DNA from: Parabacteroides timonensis | GTDB lineage: Bacteria > Bacteroidota > Bacteroidia > Bacteroidales > Tannerellaceae | Length of the DNA: 64,000 nucleotides | Direction of reading: 5' to 3' | Assembly (NCBI RefSeq): GCF_900128505.1 | Contig: NZ_LT669941.1 | Coordinates: forward strand, 3,404,420 to 3,468,419 | Shown: positions 35,301 through 43,261 of the stretch, piece after piece | Numbering within the stretch: position 1 is the first letter of the stretch | Layout: each line of letters opens with the position of its first letter | Notes under the pieces: model-generated | Seen by the model: only the letters and a program-made list of their open reading frames with translations | What the model was told of the DNA's origin: nothing | The model's database searches: none | Program-made: the position numbers and the translations under genes

Positions 35301-36430
35301 TCAATATCAGTCAAAACACTAACCATCTCAGTACCAGACACATTCAAAGGTTTAGGAACAACTGTTGTATTCAGAACCAAAGAGTCATTTCCATAGTAAT
35401 ACACACCTGAAAATTCAGCAGAAACAGAGGCACGTTTAATATTACTTCCTTTTGCAGAATTTACGGTGCCTGTAAATGCACCTGCAATATAATCAACTTC
35501 GCCAACTTTTCCAGCTGCATATTTATCATTAGGTACTGTATCAGCTACCAATGCAAAATATTTATTGGCATCATCCTGATAAATCGTATCAACCTGCAAA
35601 TATTTCTTCTTGTCGATCTGAATATAACCTTTTCCATCTTTTGTTTTTGTCATGTCATTTGTAAAACCTTTCACAGTCTCACCATTCCACAAAGCAAAAG
35701 TATTAGCAGCAGAGGTATATTCAACAGCTTCCCACTTTTTAGCAGCAGTTAAAACGTTTGTTTCGTTAGAAGAAACGTCTTTTCCATTGTTGAAATACAA
35801 TTTACCACCATTACCCGGCAAAGCCATAACATCATTGAAAGCTTTAGCTGTCAATGTGATGTAGTCATTCGGTAAAGTAATAGTAAATGCTGTTCCGGTC
35901 AAAGTTCCTGGTAAACCCTGTTTTGCAGCTAACTTCAAATTAGCATCCAAATAGAAAGTAGAGTCCTTACCTGCCGTTGCATTAGGAACATAAGCATACA
36001 AATGACCATTTGCATCAACAGACCATTCTTTGTTACCTGTTGCATCGATCTTAGCAACAGCAGTTGATGCACCTTTGTTATTTGTCTGCAACTTGATAGC
36101 CAAATACTCACCAGTTTGTTTGTTTACAAAACGATAAGACAGAGCTGCACTTGTTTCTGCAGGTTTAATAACTTCAACACGCCATAATGTGTTGAACAAA
36201 TCTTTGAAAGTCTTTCCTTCTTGGAAAGCATTGTTTTGAATAATGCTATTCAGATCAACCTTACTCAGAACGCCATTGTTTCCAATTGCAAGAGCAGAAG
36301 TACCCTCTGTTCCTAATTTAACATAGTCCCCAGCTTTAGCTTCTGTTGGCATTCCTGCCGCCTGTGCGCTAAAAGAGAACCCACCCGCCAGCAGGACGCT
36401 GGCAACAAGCGTAGAAAACTTTTTGTTCAT
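32375..36430 (-). CDS. Large S-layer-type surface glycoprotein with T9SS-like C-terminal domain (DUF6383-like)
   Basis: The 1351-residue product starts at the ATG at 36428-36430 with signal peptide MNKKFSTLVASVLLAGGFSF...QAAG. Residues about 370-660 hold three degenerate repeats of roughly 95 residues, each with a GY...L...A and ALDAAYxxF pattern. The last 65 residues (GYVTIKGAQGKTVAISNILG, then PQGVVVVAVEGEAAVKAIVK) look like a type IX secretion sorting domain. More than ten D-S/T-(A,I,L,V,M,T) triplets match the Bacteroidetes O-glycosylation motif (for example NDSLVL, VDTIYQ, IDTAYV, ADTIII). This resembles the phase-variable S-layer glycoproteins described in Parabacteroides distasonis. 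The upstream region is a predicted promoter inverton, currently OFF. Confidence 0.8.
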   Translation of the reverse strand: MNKKFSTLVASVLLAGGFSFSAQAAGMPTEAKAGDYVKLGTEGTSALAIGNNGVLSKVDLNSIIQNNAFQEGKTFKDLFNTLWRVEVIKPAETSAALSYRFVNKQTGEYLAIKLQTNNKGASTAVAKIDATGNKEWSVDANGHLYAYVPNATAGKDSTFYLDANLKLAAKQGLPGTLTGTAFTITLPNDYITLTAKAFNDVMALPGNGGKLYFNNGKDVSSNETNVLTAAKKWEAVEYTSAANTFALWNGETVKGFTNDMTKTKDGKGYIQIDKKKYLQVDTIYQDDANKYFALVADTVPNDKYAAGKVGEVDYIAGAFTGTVNSAKGSNIKRASVSAEFSGVYYYGNDSLVLNTTVVPKPLNVSGTEMVSVLTDIDGYTDLYTAAIMATAANKDLKDAVNALNTAYESFIAASNSTNAEVEFKTDNAALIDAVKDLNTPTVAAITSYVDAFSDLKQSAQTVTPGTVSAIAGYDAAKTKAQGNGADTEIANLDAAYQAFLTKAAENNTDAAITFAAAKFDANGTWNTGGTSTGQTLITAVDDAATHTDVQAYTVLFADFECPAQTKVDGQATPIVGYDELKDAVLAVAAENTTLRGALNALDAAYNKFINLGGVYGSDYTFTTVDENSALIEAVKTNNTANAAAVTDYAVAFDAVKYAEAIEQPVSVAGKYFTNGTTALTTESANNGQVVLRKLGKGMVLTVVNDGALDPTKKEDDGTINGYTLPLMQPYATMAGDAVIATNNLYFWQIKNEVDPKNTDKFNVASYSDEDGSMAIVASADTSTYNPATQWAIVKGATDGYYQIVNRETAAVEYVGPVFVVKDEDGKAIADTYTNGTDTLKLIAVDRSGLKFETEDKVAYDYNGYFYAGEDNSLINRTFKISSASPYLNALYMQSKKDSVVVLGEDAVVWYLETVKDSKLPYGLEVVGFEDMKRAKYHVYMTDADGNKYYIYNNSNDNVFSITRSDSKEAESKAAFYFKAVAEGQYMMIDTKTAATWAKMTVNPQPKQPIVESSSLISEKNDYFTIEQTNLNVYRELGVTKADDGLMLNGVDSAKIFMENEPTRFLYENSVNIVANNGNEVAKDSLNFLGIYNAAATQSEAALFIDTAYVDREDNYMPQYMIGLRQSYQEAGTIIDCPDKNPNCTDPSHRKATDAYRTADYLVSLSDSVPAGVKTHPSLYDGAYRLAFVPATHIADTIIISSSKFVGTKQHKNDSLIVKNNTPNKATFALRIKDQDTKSFYMETVGGAFVRILNGVPVLTDKIADAAIFNISKTTEAPVANENINASSVSVIAGEGYVTIKGAQGKTVAISNILGQTIANTVLSSDNAEIAAPQGVVVVAVEGEAAVKAIVK

Positions 36431-36494
36431 AATTCTAAATTTAATATTAATACTAATGTTAATGAAAACTTCTTTGTACACGTTCTATAGCTGA

Positions 36495-36527
36495 AATGAC
36501 TAGCTAAAACGTTCCTTTTTTCTAGTC
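36495..36527 (+). repeat. Left inverted repeat of predicted promoter inverton
   Basis: This 33-nt sequence is the reverse complement of 36661-36693 apart from two adjacent mismatches; 22 nt (36506-36527) are perfect. Its core AAAACGTTCC resembles the recognition motif reported for the Mpi serine invertase of Bacteroides fragilis. The site is also internally palindromic (AATGACTAG ... CTAGTCATT around AACGTT). Confidence 0.9.
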
Positions 36528-36660
36528 ATTCTTTCCGGGTTCGTGGTCAGAACGCCCTATTTCGTACAAACTTTGCTATTCGGTTGATAAGAAAGCATAT
36601 AGAGATGGAAAATATTTTTACGAAATGATTGCAGAAACGAAACTTATGTCTAAATTTGTA
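36528..36660. promoter_or_regulatory. Predicted invertible promoter segment (133 bp), OFF orientation
   Basis: Between the inverted repeats lies TTG (36629-36631), a 19-nt spacer and TAAATTTG (36651-36658), a full Bacteroidetes promoter on the plus strand. It points away from the minus-strand surface-protein gene, and no plus-strand gene lies downstream. Inversion about 36594 would place the -7 box at 36530-36537 on the minus strand, about 100 nt before the gene. No TAnnTTTG box was found on the minus strand of the segment as sequenced. Confidence 0.85.
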
Positions 36661-36693
36661 GACTAGAAAAAAGGAACGTTTTCTCTAGTCATT
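36661..36693 (-). repeat. Right inverted repeat of predicted promoter inverton
   Basis: Partner of 36495-36527. It begins 2 nt after the -7 box's downstream GT, so the promoter sits at the very edge of the segment as in known Bacteroidales invertons. Confidence 0.9.
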
Positions 36694-36974
36694 CCGATTC
36701 GTTCGTAATACCCTTCATAAAAGTCATTTAAATCACTTTTCTTTATATATAATGTACCCGCGTACATCTTATATATGTATTTTTTCGACATCTCATTTCC
36801 AGCACCTTACGAACACCTGATTTACCGATTTTCAAACCATCCCCGAAATTTGCCTGAAAAGCAGGTTATTTTCCCCCTTTCCAGCCATCTGCCGGCTACT
36901 ACTACGGAGGCAGTTTAAACGATCCGGCATCTGCCGGCAATCACCTGCGGGGTAAAGGGGAATACATGCCGAAC
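36694..36974. other. Noncoding stretch between inverton and palindromic array
   Basis: No gene is supported here. It would form the start of the transcript made from the inverton promoter in its current orientation. A small minus-strand frame (36832-37068) has no family resemblance and overlaps the repeat array. Confidence 0.5.
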
Positions 36975-37074
36975 TAATCTTTGTTCGACACAGGTCAAAC
37001 AGCTGTTCGACGAGTGTCAGACAGCTGTCCCATACGGGTCGAACAGCTGTCCCACACCCGTCAAACAAAGATTA
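36975..37074. repeat. 100-bp palindromic element of 22-bp tandem units
   Basis: Three units of exactly 22 bp (36994-37015, 37016-37037, 37038-37059) start GTC and each contains the palindrome ACAGCTGT. The element is bounded by 15-bp inverted ends (TAATCTTTGTTCGAC at 36975-36989 and its complement with one mismatch at 37060-37074). No open reading frame of note. Confidence 0.85.
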
Positions 37075-37156
37075 AGTGAGGAGTCAGCAAGAATAGGAAG
37101 CACGTAAAGGAGATCAGAAGGAAGGAGAACAACAACAACACAAAGGCAATTGGTAC

Positions 37157-39469
37157 TTACTCCTTTGCCGATGGATTTTCATCGTTATCCATAAACAACA
37201 CCTTCTTCAGCTTCTGATACAGGAAGGACAGGACAAGCAGGATAACCCCCAGCATGATAAAGACAATGATCTTTCCGACCGTAGGCAACAACCACAAATC
37301 GACAATAACCAGCTTCAGAAGGACAACGCCAAAGACTGCCAGGCTAATCATACGCAGAATCTTAAGATGCAAACGCATACCAAACGACATTTGAATAAAG
37401 CCCGCAATACTCAGGGAAATGGAAAGGGCTGCACTCGATTCATTCTGTAAACCGGAAAGATACAATATATTATGCACAGCAACTGCCCATAGTATAGTTG
37501 AAGCAATTGCAATAAACGAAGTCATCAGGTTCGCCCTTTTCTGACGAAAATCGAAAGAACGGTAATACCATTTTCCAAGAAGAAACAGATGGATTACTAC
37601 AATAACGAGGGACATCCACTGCAAAATAAACAGGGAAGAATCACCATACTCGTTGGCAACCCGCGAAAGCAGGATAAACAAACAGCCGGAAAGCCCCGTT
37701 GCCACCGCATAAACGACAGAGAATCGCTCCATCGAAAAACGCTTCCTCAACCCAATCAACAGTAATAACAGGGTAAAGCCTGTAAAGGCCAGACAAGAAC
37801 AACAACTCAACGGCCAGTACGCTATATTACGGTAGAAATCTACAATAAACGAAAGATATACCACACCACAGGCTACCAGTAACGAAATCACACTAAAAGG
37901 AATATATTTCAGGCTCACCGCTCCGGCAAACAGTTCTTTCTCCCGTTCCATCAACCAGGCAAACAAGCCAAAGGCCAACCCGGTAAAGATCCCGGTAGCA
38001 AAAGTGCCGTTCAGCAACAAAGGCTGAACAAGACCTTCCGATAAGGCATTCTCCACATCGATCAGGAAAGAAATGATTGTAAGGAAAAGAAGAGCTAAAG
38101 CAAAATACTCATAAACAGTCTGCCGGAACTTTGTGAAAAACCACAGGACAGCAACCATTTCGGTAGCCCAAAGCAGCGTGATGAAACTACCTTCCAACTG
38201 GATAGGTATGCTTATCGAAATAAAGGTCAGAAACATACCTGTCAATGCGGTAAACAGATAACCAGTATCCGACTTTCTCCGACGTATGGCAAAAGCAAGG
38301 CATACGTTAACCAAAGCAATAAACAAGGTGAATGCACCTTTGATATTATAAGGCAACTGCAACTCATGGAGATACCATAAAGCAAAATAAAGATAGATGA
38401 AATTATTCAATACAACAATCATCATCAGCGGCTGATTCGCTTTCTTATTATCCGTACGCAACACAGAAACGACAGGCAGCAGGAATATCAGATAAAACAA
38501 GGTGGAGAAAAGCAACAAATGGATCAATTGTCCGCTTCCGGCAATATCCAGATCGGCCACCAGTGAATATCCCAGCATGATCACATAAGTAGCCACAAAG
38601 CCGATAACAGGTAACTCTCCCCATTTCTTATACAACGACAAACCGAACATACCCAGATTCAAAATTGTCAGATAAATAAACAGAACCAGGTAGTTTCCCA
38701 TCCCGTTACTGACCAGGAAAGGAGCGATAAAGCCACCCACCAGACCTATAATAGCCAGTTCGCGCCGGTTGTAAACCACCGAAAGCAAGGACATCAACAC
38801 CGTCAGTACCACCAATATAACAAACGCAACAGTCTGGCTGAACAAACCGTAATAATGATAAGCCATCGCCACCGTTACATAAAAAATGGCAAAAGCGCCA
38901 CCCGCCAGCAGGGAACTGAATGTGCGATAGGTGTTCTTCAGCCTTTGCGACACCACCAGCAAGCCGCCGCCGACCACAAAGCCCAGAATCGTGCGGAATA
39001 CTTCATTTATCCAATCCTTATCGATCGCATATTTAACGAACAATCCCATACCGACCACAAGGACAAGGATACCTATCTTTCCGAATAAATTCTCTCCGAT
39101 GTATTTCTCGTAATCGACTTTCTTTTTCTCTTTGACGAGGCCGAACGGCTGAATCAGGGGTTGGATTTCTACTTCGTCCGGCTTTTCTTCCGGATAATGC
39201 TCAACCGGCTTTTCCACAAAAACCGTAACAGATTCTTCTGCAACATTTTGTACAGGTTCTTCTATTACCACCTCTTTCGGAATATCCTCCGTTATGATAG
39301 TCGTACTTGTCCCCGATTGCCGCTTTATCTCTTCCAACTGAGATTCCACATACTTCTTCAGACTATAAATATCTTTCCGGAGAGCATCTGCATGAGCATT
39401 CATCTTGCTTATATGAGAATATAGGCTGACCCACACGACAACGATCAGTACGACTAGTAGAAATTCCAT
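37157..39469 (-). CDS. DUF2339 family polytopic membrane protein
   Basis: The 770-residue product has one N-terminal anchor helix, a coiled-coil stretch (about 20-55, SHISKMNAHADALRKDIYS), an acidic linker rich in E/V/P (about 60-110), then IGENLFGKIGILVLVVGMGLFVKYAIDKDWI, the hallmark of DUF2339, and about 20 transmembrane segments. Function is unknown; by topology it could be an envelope transporter or scaffold. It ends in a lysine-rich, acidic cytoplasmic tail. Confidence 0.85.
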   Translation of the reverse strand: MEFLLVVLIVVVWVSLYSHISKMNAHADALRKDIYSLKKYVESQLEEIKRQSGTSTTIITEDIPKEVVIEEPVQNVAEESVTVFVEKPVEHYPEEKPDEVEIQPLIQPFGLVKEKKKVDYEKYIGENLFGKIGILVLVVGMGLFVKYAIDKDWINEVFRTILGFVVGGGLLVVSQRLKNTYRTFSSLLAGGAFAIFYVTVAMAYHYYGLFSQTVAFVILVVLTVLMSLLSVVYNRRELAIIGLVGGFIAPFLVSNGMGNYLVLFIYLTILNLGMFGLSLYKKWGELPVIGFVATYVIMLGYSLVADLDIAGSGQLIHLLLFSTLFYLIFLLPVVSVLRTDNKKANQPLMMIVVLNNFIYLYFALWYLHELQLPYNIKGAFTLFIALVNVCLAFAIRRRKSDTGYLFTALTGMFLTFISISIPIQLEGSFITLLWATEMVAVLWFFTKFRQTVYEYFALALLFLTIISFLIDVENALSEGLVQPLLLNGTFATGIFTGLAFGLFAWLMEREKELFAGAVSLKYIPFSVISLLVACGVVYLSFIVDFYRNIAYWPLSCCSCLAFTGFTLLLLLIGLRKRFSMERFSVVYAVATGLSGCLFILLSRVANEYGDSSLFILQWMSLVIVVIHLFLLGKWYYRSFDFRQKRANLMTSFIAIASTILWAVAVHNILYLSGLQNESSAALSISLSIAGFIQMSFGMRLHLKILRMISLAVFGVVLLKLVIVDLWLLPTVGKIIVFIMLGVILLVLSFLYQKLKKVLFMDNDENPSAKE

Positions 39470-39514
39470 AACGTTATATTTAAAGATCGCAACTAAGATA
39501 CGGATTTATTTGGA

Positions 39515-40480
39515 TTACAGGCAATCGATGATCGCCCTTTGCTTTTCAAAAAATAAGATACGCTGTTTCTCTCCACTGACAGAGATCATCGTCGATGACC
39601 TCAATAGCGCCTGCATCCAGTTATAAAAGATCTCATACGCCTTCCCGTCCAAGGACACAACCGAATTCAGGATAAAAGCACGGATCATACTGATACGCAG
39701 GTTCTTGGTTTCCAGATAACTGTAACTGGCATCAAAATTAATATTGGATATATAGAGCTGGATCGGATTGCCAGTCTCGCTATATGTTCCCCTCGAAGCA
39801 AGAATCTCCAACTTATTAAGAAAATGTTGTAACTCTTGTTTTATCAAACAGACATCCTCTGTGCCGATCAACCGGATACTGCTGTAATACTGGAGGTCAT
39901 TTACCATATACTGGAAGATCAAAGGGTCCCACACATAAGTTGTATTCTTTATATGTTTGGACTCGGTAGCTGTTACGCGCTGAACCGCCAATAATTTCTC
40001 TGCCGATTCAATATCCCGGAAATGGATAGTCCTGTCCGAATGGCCATACTGGTTATACCACTTGAACAAATAAAAACGGGTGATATGTGTATAATCAAGC
40101 AGAAAAATAGCAGGCAGAACATTCATACATTCCACATTACAGGAGGCCGGATCTTCCCGTGCTTCCTTCAGCCGTTCGTTATACAGTCCCCACATCCTAT
40201 AATCGTCTTCAATCGGATCGACGTACTCCACCAGACTCAACTGGTAAGGACGGCTTTTAGCCGAGTTTGTTCCGGCCAGATTATCCAACGAAATTCCTAA
40301 TTTATTGGAGATCGCCGCAATTTCCGCGAAGGAGAAAGCCACATCGCCCCTCATGCGACGATAAACAGCCTCTCTCTCCAGGCGCAGTAATTCAACCAAT
40401 GTATTAGTTAAGGTTGCTTTGTGCGGTATCTTCTCTCTGATTGCGCCAATGAATTTTTCGTGAATCAGGTTTTTACTCAT
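39515..40480 (-). CDS. Helix-turn-helix regulator of unknown target
   Basis: The 321-residue product has an N-terminal HTH (about 20-65: TLVELLRLEREAVYRRMRGDVAFSFAEIAAISNKLGISLDNL). The remaining 250 residues have no motif I recognise and look helical. Proteins with this arrangement are common in Bacteroidales and poorly studied. Divergent from the PfkB-family gene with a 110-nt shared promoter region, so regulation of that kinase is possible. A -7 box lies 29 nt upstream. Confidence 0.75.
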   Translation of the reverse strand: MSKNLIHEKFIGAIREKIPHKATLTNTLVELLRLEREAVYRRMRGDVAFSFAEIAAISNKLGISLDNLAGTNSAKSRPYQLSLVEYVDPIEDDYRMWGLYNERLKEAREDPASCNVECMNVLPAIFLLDYTHITRFYLFKWYNQYGHSDRTIHFRDIESAEKLLAVQRVTATESKHIKNTTYVWDPLIFQYMVNDLQYYSSIRLIGTEDVCLIKQELQHFLNKLEILASRGTYSETGNPIQLYISNINFDASYSYLETKNLRISMIRAFILNSVVSLDGKAYEIFYNWMQALLRSSTMISVSGEKQRILFFEKQRAIIDCL

Positions 40481-40508
40481 AACAACAATTTTAATGATCG
40501 TCAGTAGA

Positions 40509-40516
40509 CAAAAATA
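40509..40516 (-). promoter_or_regulatory. Predicted promoter of the HTH regulator gene, -7 box
   Basis: TATTTTTG on the minus strand, 29 nt before the start. Confidence 0.55.
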
Positions 40517-40557
40517 ATAAAAATAAAGATACGGTTCCTATCCGTTGCAATTTTGAC

Positions 40558-40565
40558 TACTTTTG
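40558..40565 (+). promoter_or_regulatory. Predicted promoter of the PfkB-family gene, -7 box
   Basis: TACTTTTG, 26 nt before the start and divergent from the HTH regulator promoter. Confidence 0.6.
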
Positions 40566-40590
40566 TACGTATTTACAAATAATCAATAAT

Positions 40591-41490
40591 ATGCATGATC
40601 TTTGCTGTATAGGGCACATCACGTTAGACAAGATAGTGACCCCTAAAAATACCGTACACATGGCGGGAGGAACCGCATTTTACTTCTCGCATGCGATCAA
40701 ACATTTCAACGATATAGATTACACATTGATAACCGCACTTGCCGAATCTGAAATGAAGGAGGTCGACAGACTGCGGTCTGAAGGAATCGACGTCGCGGTA
40801 ATGCCCAGTAAACATTCCGTTTATTTTGAAAACATCTATGGTGAGAATCAGGATAACCGTACACAACGGGTGTTGGCTAAAGCCGATCCTTTCACCATCG
40901 ATTACCTGAAAGAGGTGGAAGCCAAAATATTCCACCTGGGTAGCTTGTTGGCGGACGACTTTTCATTGGATGTAGTAAAATACATGGCCAACAAAGGGTT
41001 TGTCTCGGCCGACTCACAAGGTTATCTACGGGAAGTAAGGGATAAAAATGTATACGCTACCGACTGGGTCGGGAAAGAGGAAGCACTGAAATATATCCAT
41101 TTCCTAAAAGCCAATGAACTTGAGATGGTGGCACTGACCGGATACTCTGATGTTGCCAGTGCAGCTAAGCAGTTATATGCTTGGGGAGTAAAAGAGGTGT
41201 TGATCACTTTAGGCAGCCTGGGATCTGTTATTTATGACGGACAGGCATTCCACAAGATACCGGCCTATAAGCCGAGGGAAGTTGTCGATGCCACCGGCTG
41301 TGGCGACACTTACATGACCGGCTACCTGTATCAACGTGCCAAAGGTGCCGGGATAGAAGAAGCAGGATGTTTCGCAGCGGCCATGTCGACTATTAAGATC
41401 GAAGCATCAGGCCCTTTCAGCGGAACCAAGGAAGATGTCATCCGTTGCATGGAGACGGCGGAACAACGTTTTCCAGAGATTCAAATTTAG
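40591..41490 (+). CDS. PfkB/ribokinase-family sugar or nucleoside kinase
   Basis: The 299-residue product has the PfkB N-terminal block (CCIGHITLDKIV, then AGGTAFYFSHAIKHF) and the C-terminal signature DATGCGDTYMTGYLY, with the catalytic Asp in GCGD, where most members have GAGD. The substrate is unknown; no catabolic gene is adjacent. The gene is alone and is followed by a 355-nt noncoding stretch with a repeat element. Confidence 0.87.
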   Translation: MHDLCCIGHITLDKIVTPKNTVHMAGGTAFYFSHAIKHFNDIDYTLITALAESEMKEVDRLRSEGIDVAVMPSKHSVYFENIYGENQDNRTQRVLAKADPFTIDYLKEVEAKIFHLGSLLADDFSLDVVKYMANKGFVSADSQGYLREVRDKNVYATDWVGKEEALKYIHFLKANELEMVALTGYSDVASAAKQLYAWGVKEVLITLGSLGSVIYDGQAFHKIPAYKPREVVDATGCGDTYMTGYLYQRAKGAGIEEAGCFAAAMSTIKIEASGPFSGTKEDVIRCMETAEQRFPEIQI

Positions 41491-41508
41491 CAAGATAGAG
41501 TCTTTTTT

Positions 41509-41747
41509 ATGAGGCTCCGCCTCATGCCGCAGGCTCTCTTTTGCCGTTTGCTTCAGCAAACGGATATCTAAAAGCTCCGGCTTTGCCGGATTCCTCTGTG
41601 GGTTTTAACCCCTTTCATATAAGAAAGAAGCCCCGTTAATATAGGGGCTTAAGCCCACAAAGGAAGAGGCTTTGCCTCCTGTCTTTTATATCCGTCGGTT
41701 AAAAACCGACGGCAAAAGAGAGCCTACGGCACAAGGCTATGCCTTGT
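41509..41747 (+). repeat. Nested-hairpin intergenic repeat, copy A
   Basis: A 239-bp element made of successive hairpins: ATGAGGCTCCGCCTCAT, a CCGTTTGC stem, CTCCGGCTTTGCCGGA, a GTGGGTTTTAACCC arm with GGGGCTTAAGCCCAC, GAGGCTTTGCCTC, CCGTCGG...CCGACGG and ACAAGGCTATGCCTTGT. A 23-bp inverted repeat with one mismatch (41525-41547 and 41709-41731) encloses the core. A second copy lies at 61601-61841 in opposite orientation. This and the heptad repeat at 41774-41812 fill the gap between the kinase and MFS genes. Confidence 0.88.
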
Positions 41748-41773
41748 AATGAAAGATAGCTCACATCTGATAA

Positions 41774-41812
41774 TAACTGTCTACTGTCACTTGTCAACTG
41801 TCAACTGTCAAC
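41774..41812. repeat. TTGACAG-type heptanucleotide repeat, copy 5
   Basis: Tandem CTGTCAA/CTGTCTA/CTGTCAC units downstream of the MFS gene, 34 nt beyond its stop. Confidence 0.8.
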
Positions 41813-41845
41813 TTCAGAAATGTTTCATTTCTGACAAACACTGAA

Positions 41846-43060
41846 TCATTTAAAAGCTTTACTGAACGTAGTCATCAACAAGATACATAAACCTAAAAGA
41901 CCTACCACCATATAGGCATATTCCATATTGAATGCCTGCGAAATAGCACCAATAAGTAGCGGAGCGATCAGTGAGCCTATAAAACTTATACTCGACAAGA
42001 GAGTCAGAGCAATGCCGACCGGTGTTTTGGACTTTGCACCGACCAGGCTATAAATTGTAGGCACCATACTGGAAATACCCAATCCTACCAACATGAAACC
42101 GAAAGAGTTTACGATCACCTTCAATACCATCGAATCAAAAGAACTTCCCAGTAGGGCCGATATAAAGAATCCAAGAAAAATAAAAGCACCGGACAACTGC
42201 AATACCCGCTGTTTACCTAATATCCGGTACGCATAATTAGCCAGAAAACGTCCTACGGTCATCATCACCATAAATACCAGGAATCCGATCTGTAACGATT
42301 TCGGCACCTGCAATACCGACTCAAAGTACACCCCGCTCCAGTCAAACATCGCACTTTCCACGATCAACGCAAATAAACCGACCAAACCGAGTTTAACAAG
42401 CAGCATCTCCGGACGTTTGATATATTGCCATTTCTCCGACTTATCTTCTTTTACAATTTCCTCCTCGGCTTTCACCTGCTCCGTATCTTCCTGCAAGTAA
42501 CTCCGGCTAAGCATCGTTATAAGAAGGATTATCACGGCAATCATCGTAAAATGCCAGAAAGGAGTAATGCCGGAAACGATCATAATAAAACCAATCAGGG
42601 CTCCCAGACAGGCTGCCAGACTCCATCCTCCGTGAAAAGAAGCCATGATCGTCCGCCCATAAAGACGTTCGATCCCGATCCCCTGCGTATTCAGCGAGAT
42701 ATCGCATAAATTCCAGAATACGCCAAAGGAGAAAAGACATGCTCCCAACATATAGATATTCACGGCAGACCCGATAGCAAACAGGGAAATGGCATATCCC
42801 ATAATACTCACCTGCACCATGATACGGCTTCCCAGTTTAGACACCAGGTAACCCGCCAATGGAATAGCTATGAATTTTCCAACCGGGATCATAAACAACA
42901 CCATTCCCCAATAGAGCGCATCATTGACCGTGAATAGTTCTTTAATATCGGGAATACGACTCGCCCAACTGGAGAAACAAAGTCCCTGGGCAAGAAAAAA
43001 GGAAAGAACAGCATAACGTATATGTTCCTTCGGATAAGTAGCGAGGTTATTAAGATTCAT
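41846..43060 (-). CDS. Major facilitator superfamily transporter (YbjJ/fucose-permease-like)
   Basis: The 404-residue product starts at the ATG at 43058-43060; a TTG seven codons upstream is less likely. It has twelve predicted transmembrane helices, the early motif FFLAQGLCFSSWASRIPDIKE typical of the YbjJ-like branch, and a central charged cytoplasmic loop (about residues 190-215, with VKAEEEIVKEDKSEKW). The substrate is unknown. No linked catabolic genes. Confidence 0.85.
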   Translation of the reverse strand: MNLNNLATYPKEHIRYAVLSFFLAQGLCFSSWASRIPDIKELFTVNDALYWGMVLFMIPVGKFIAIPLAGYLVSKLGSRIMVQVSIMGYAISLFAIGSAVNIYMLGACLFSFGVFWNLCDISLNTQGIGIERLYGRTIMASFHGGWSLAACLGALIGFIMIVSGITPFWHFTMIAVIILLITMLSRSYLQEDTEQVKAEEEIVKEDKSEKWQYIKRPEMLLVKLGLVGLFALIVESAMFDWSGVYFESVLQVPKSLQIGFLVFMVMMTVGRFLANYAYRILGKQRVLQLSGAFIFLGFFISALLGSSFDSMVLKVIVNSFGFMLVGLGISSMVPTIYSLVGAKSKTPVGIALTLLSSISFIGSLIAPLLIGAISQAFNMEYAYMVVGLLGLCILLMTTFSKAFK

Positions 43061-43261
43061 TTTGTCAAATGTTTTGAACAAATAAAAATAGGTATATTTT
43101 CTTTATTCCGGTAATCTTTCCGAGAAAAAACAATAAACCTGTTATCAATCCCCTCTAAAGCCCGGTTGGTTAAAAAATTATTTTATTGGAAGAAAATCAA
43201 GGTGTGAGATAGGAAAAATCAGATTTATGCATATCTTTATCACCAATTTGATCATACATTT

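Noticed and set aside
36832..37068. 78-codon minus-strand frame
   Set aside because: Mostly the 22-bp array read as protein; cysteine- and arginine-rich with no similarity I recognise.
36975..37074. Possible CRISPR array
   Set aside because: Units are contiguous at 22 bp with no spacers, and no cas gene is in the window.
41491..41845. Transfer-RNA or other known RNA gene in the hairpin-rich gap
   Set aside because: The stems form a linear chain, not a cloverleaf, and no T-loop or anticodon arm is visible; no tRNA or rRNA was found anywhere in the window.
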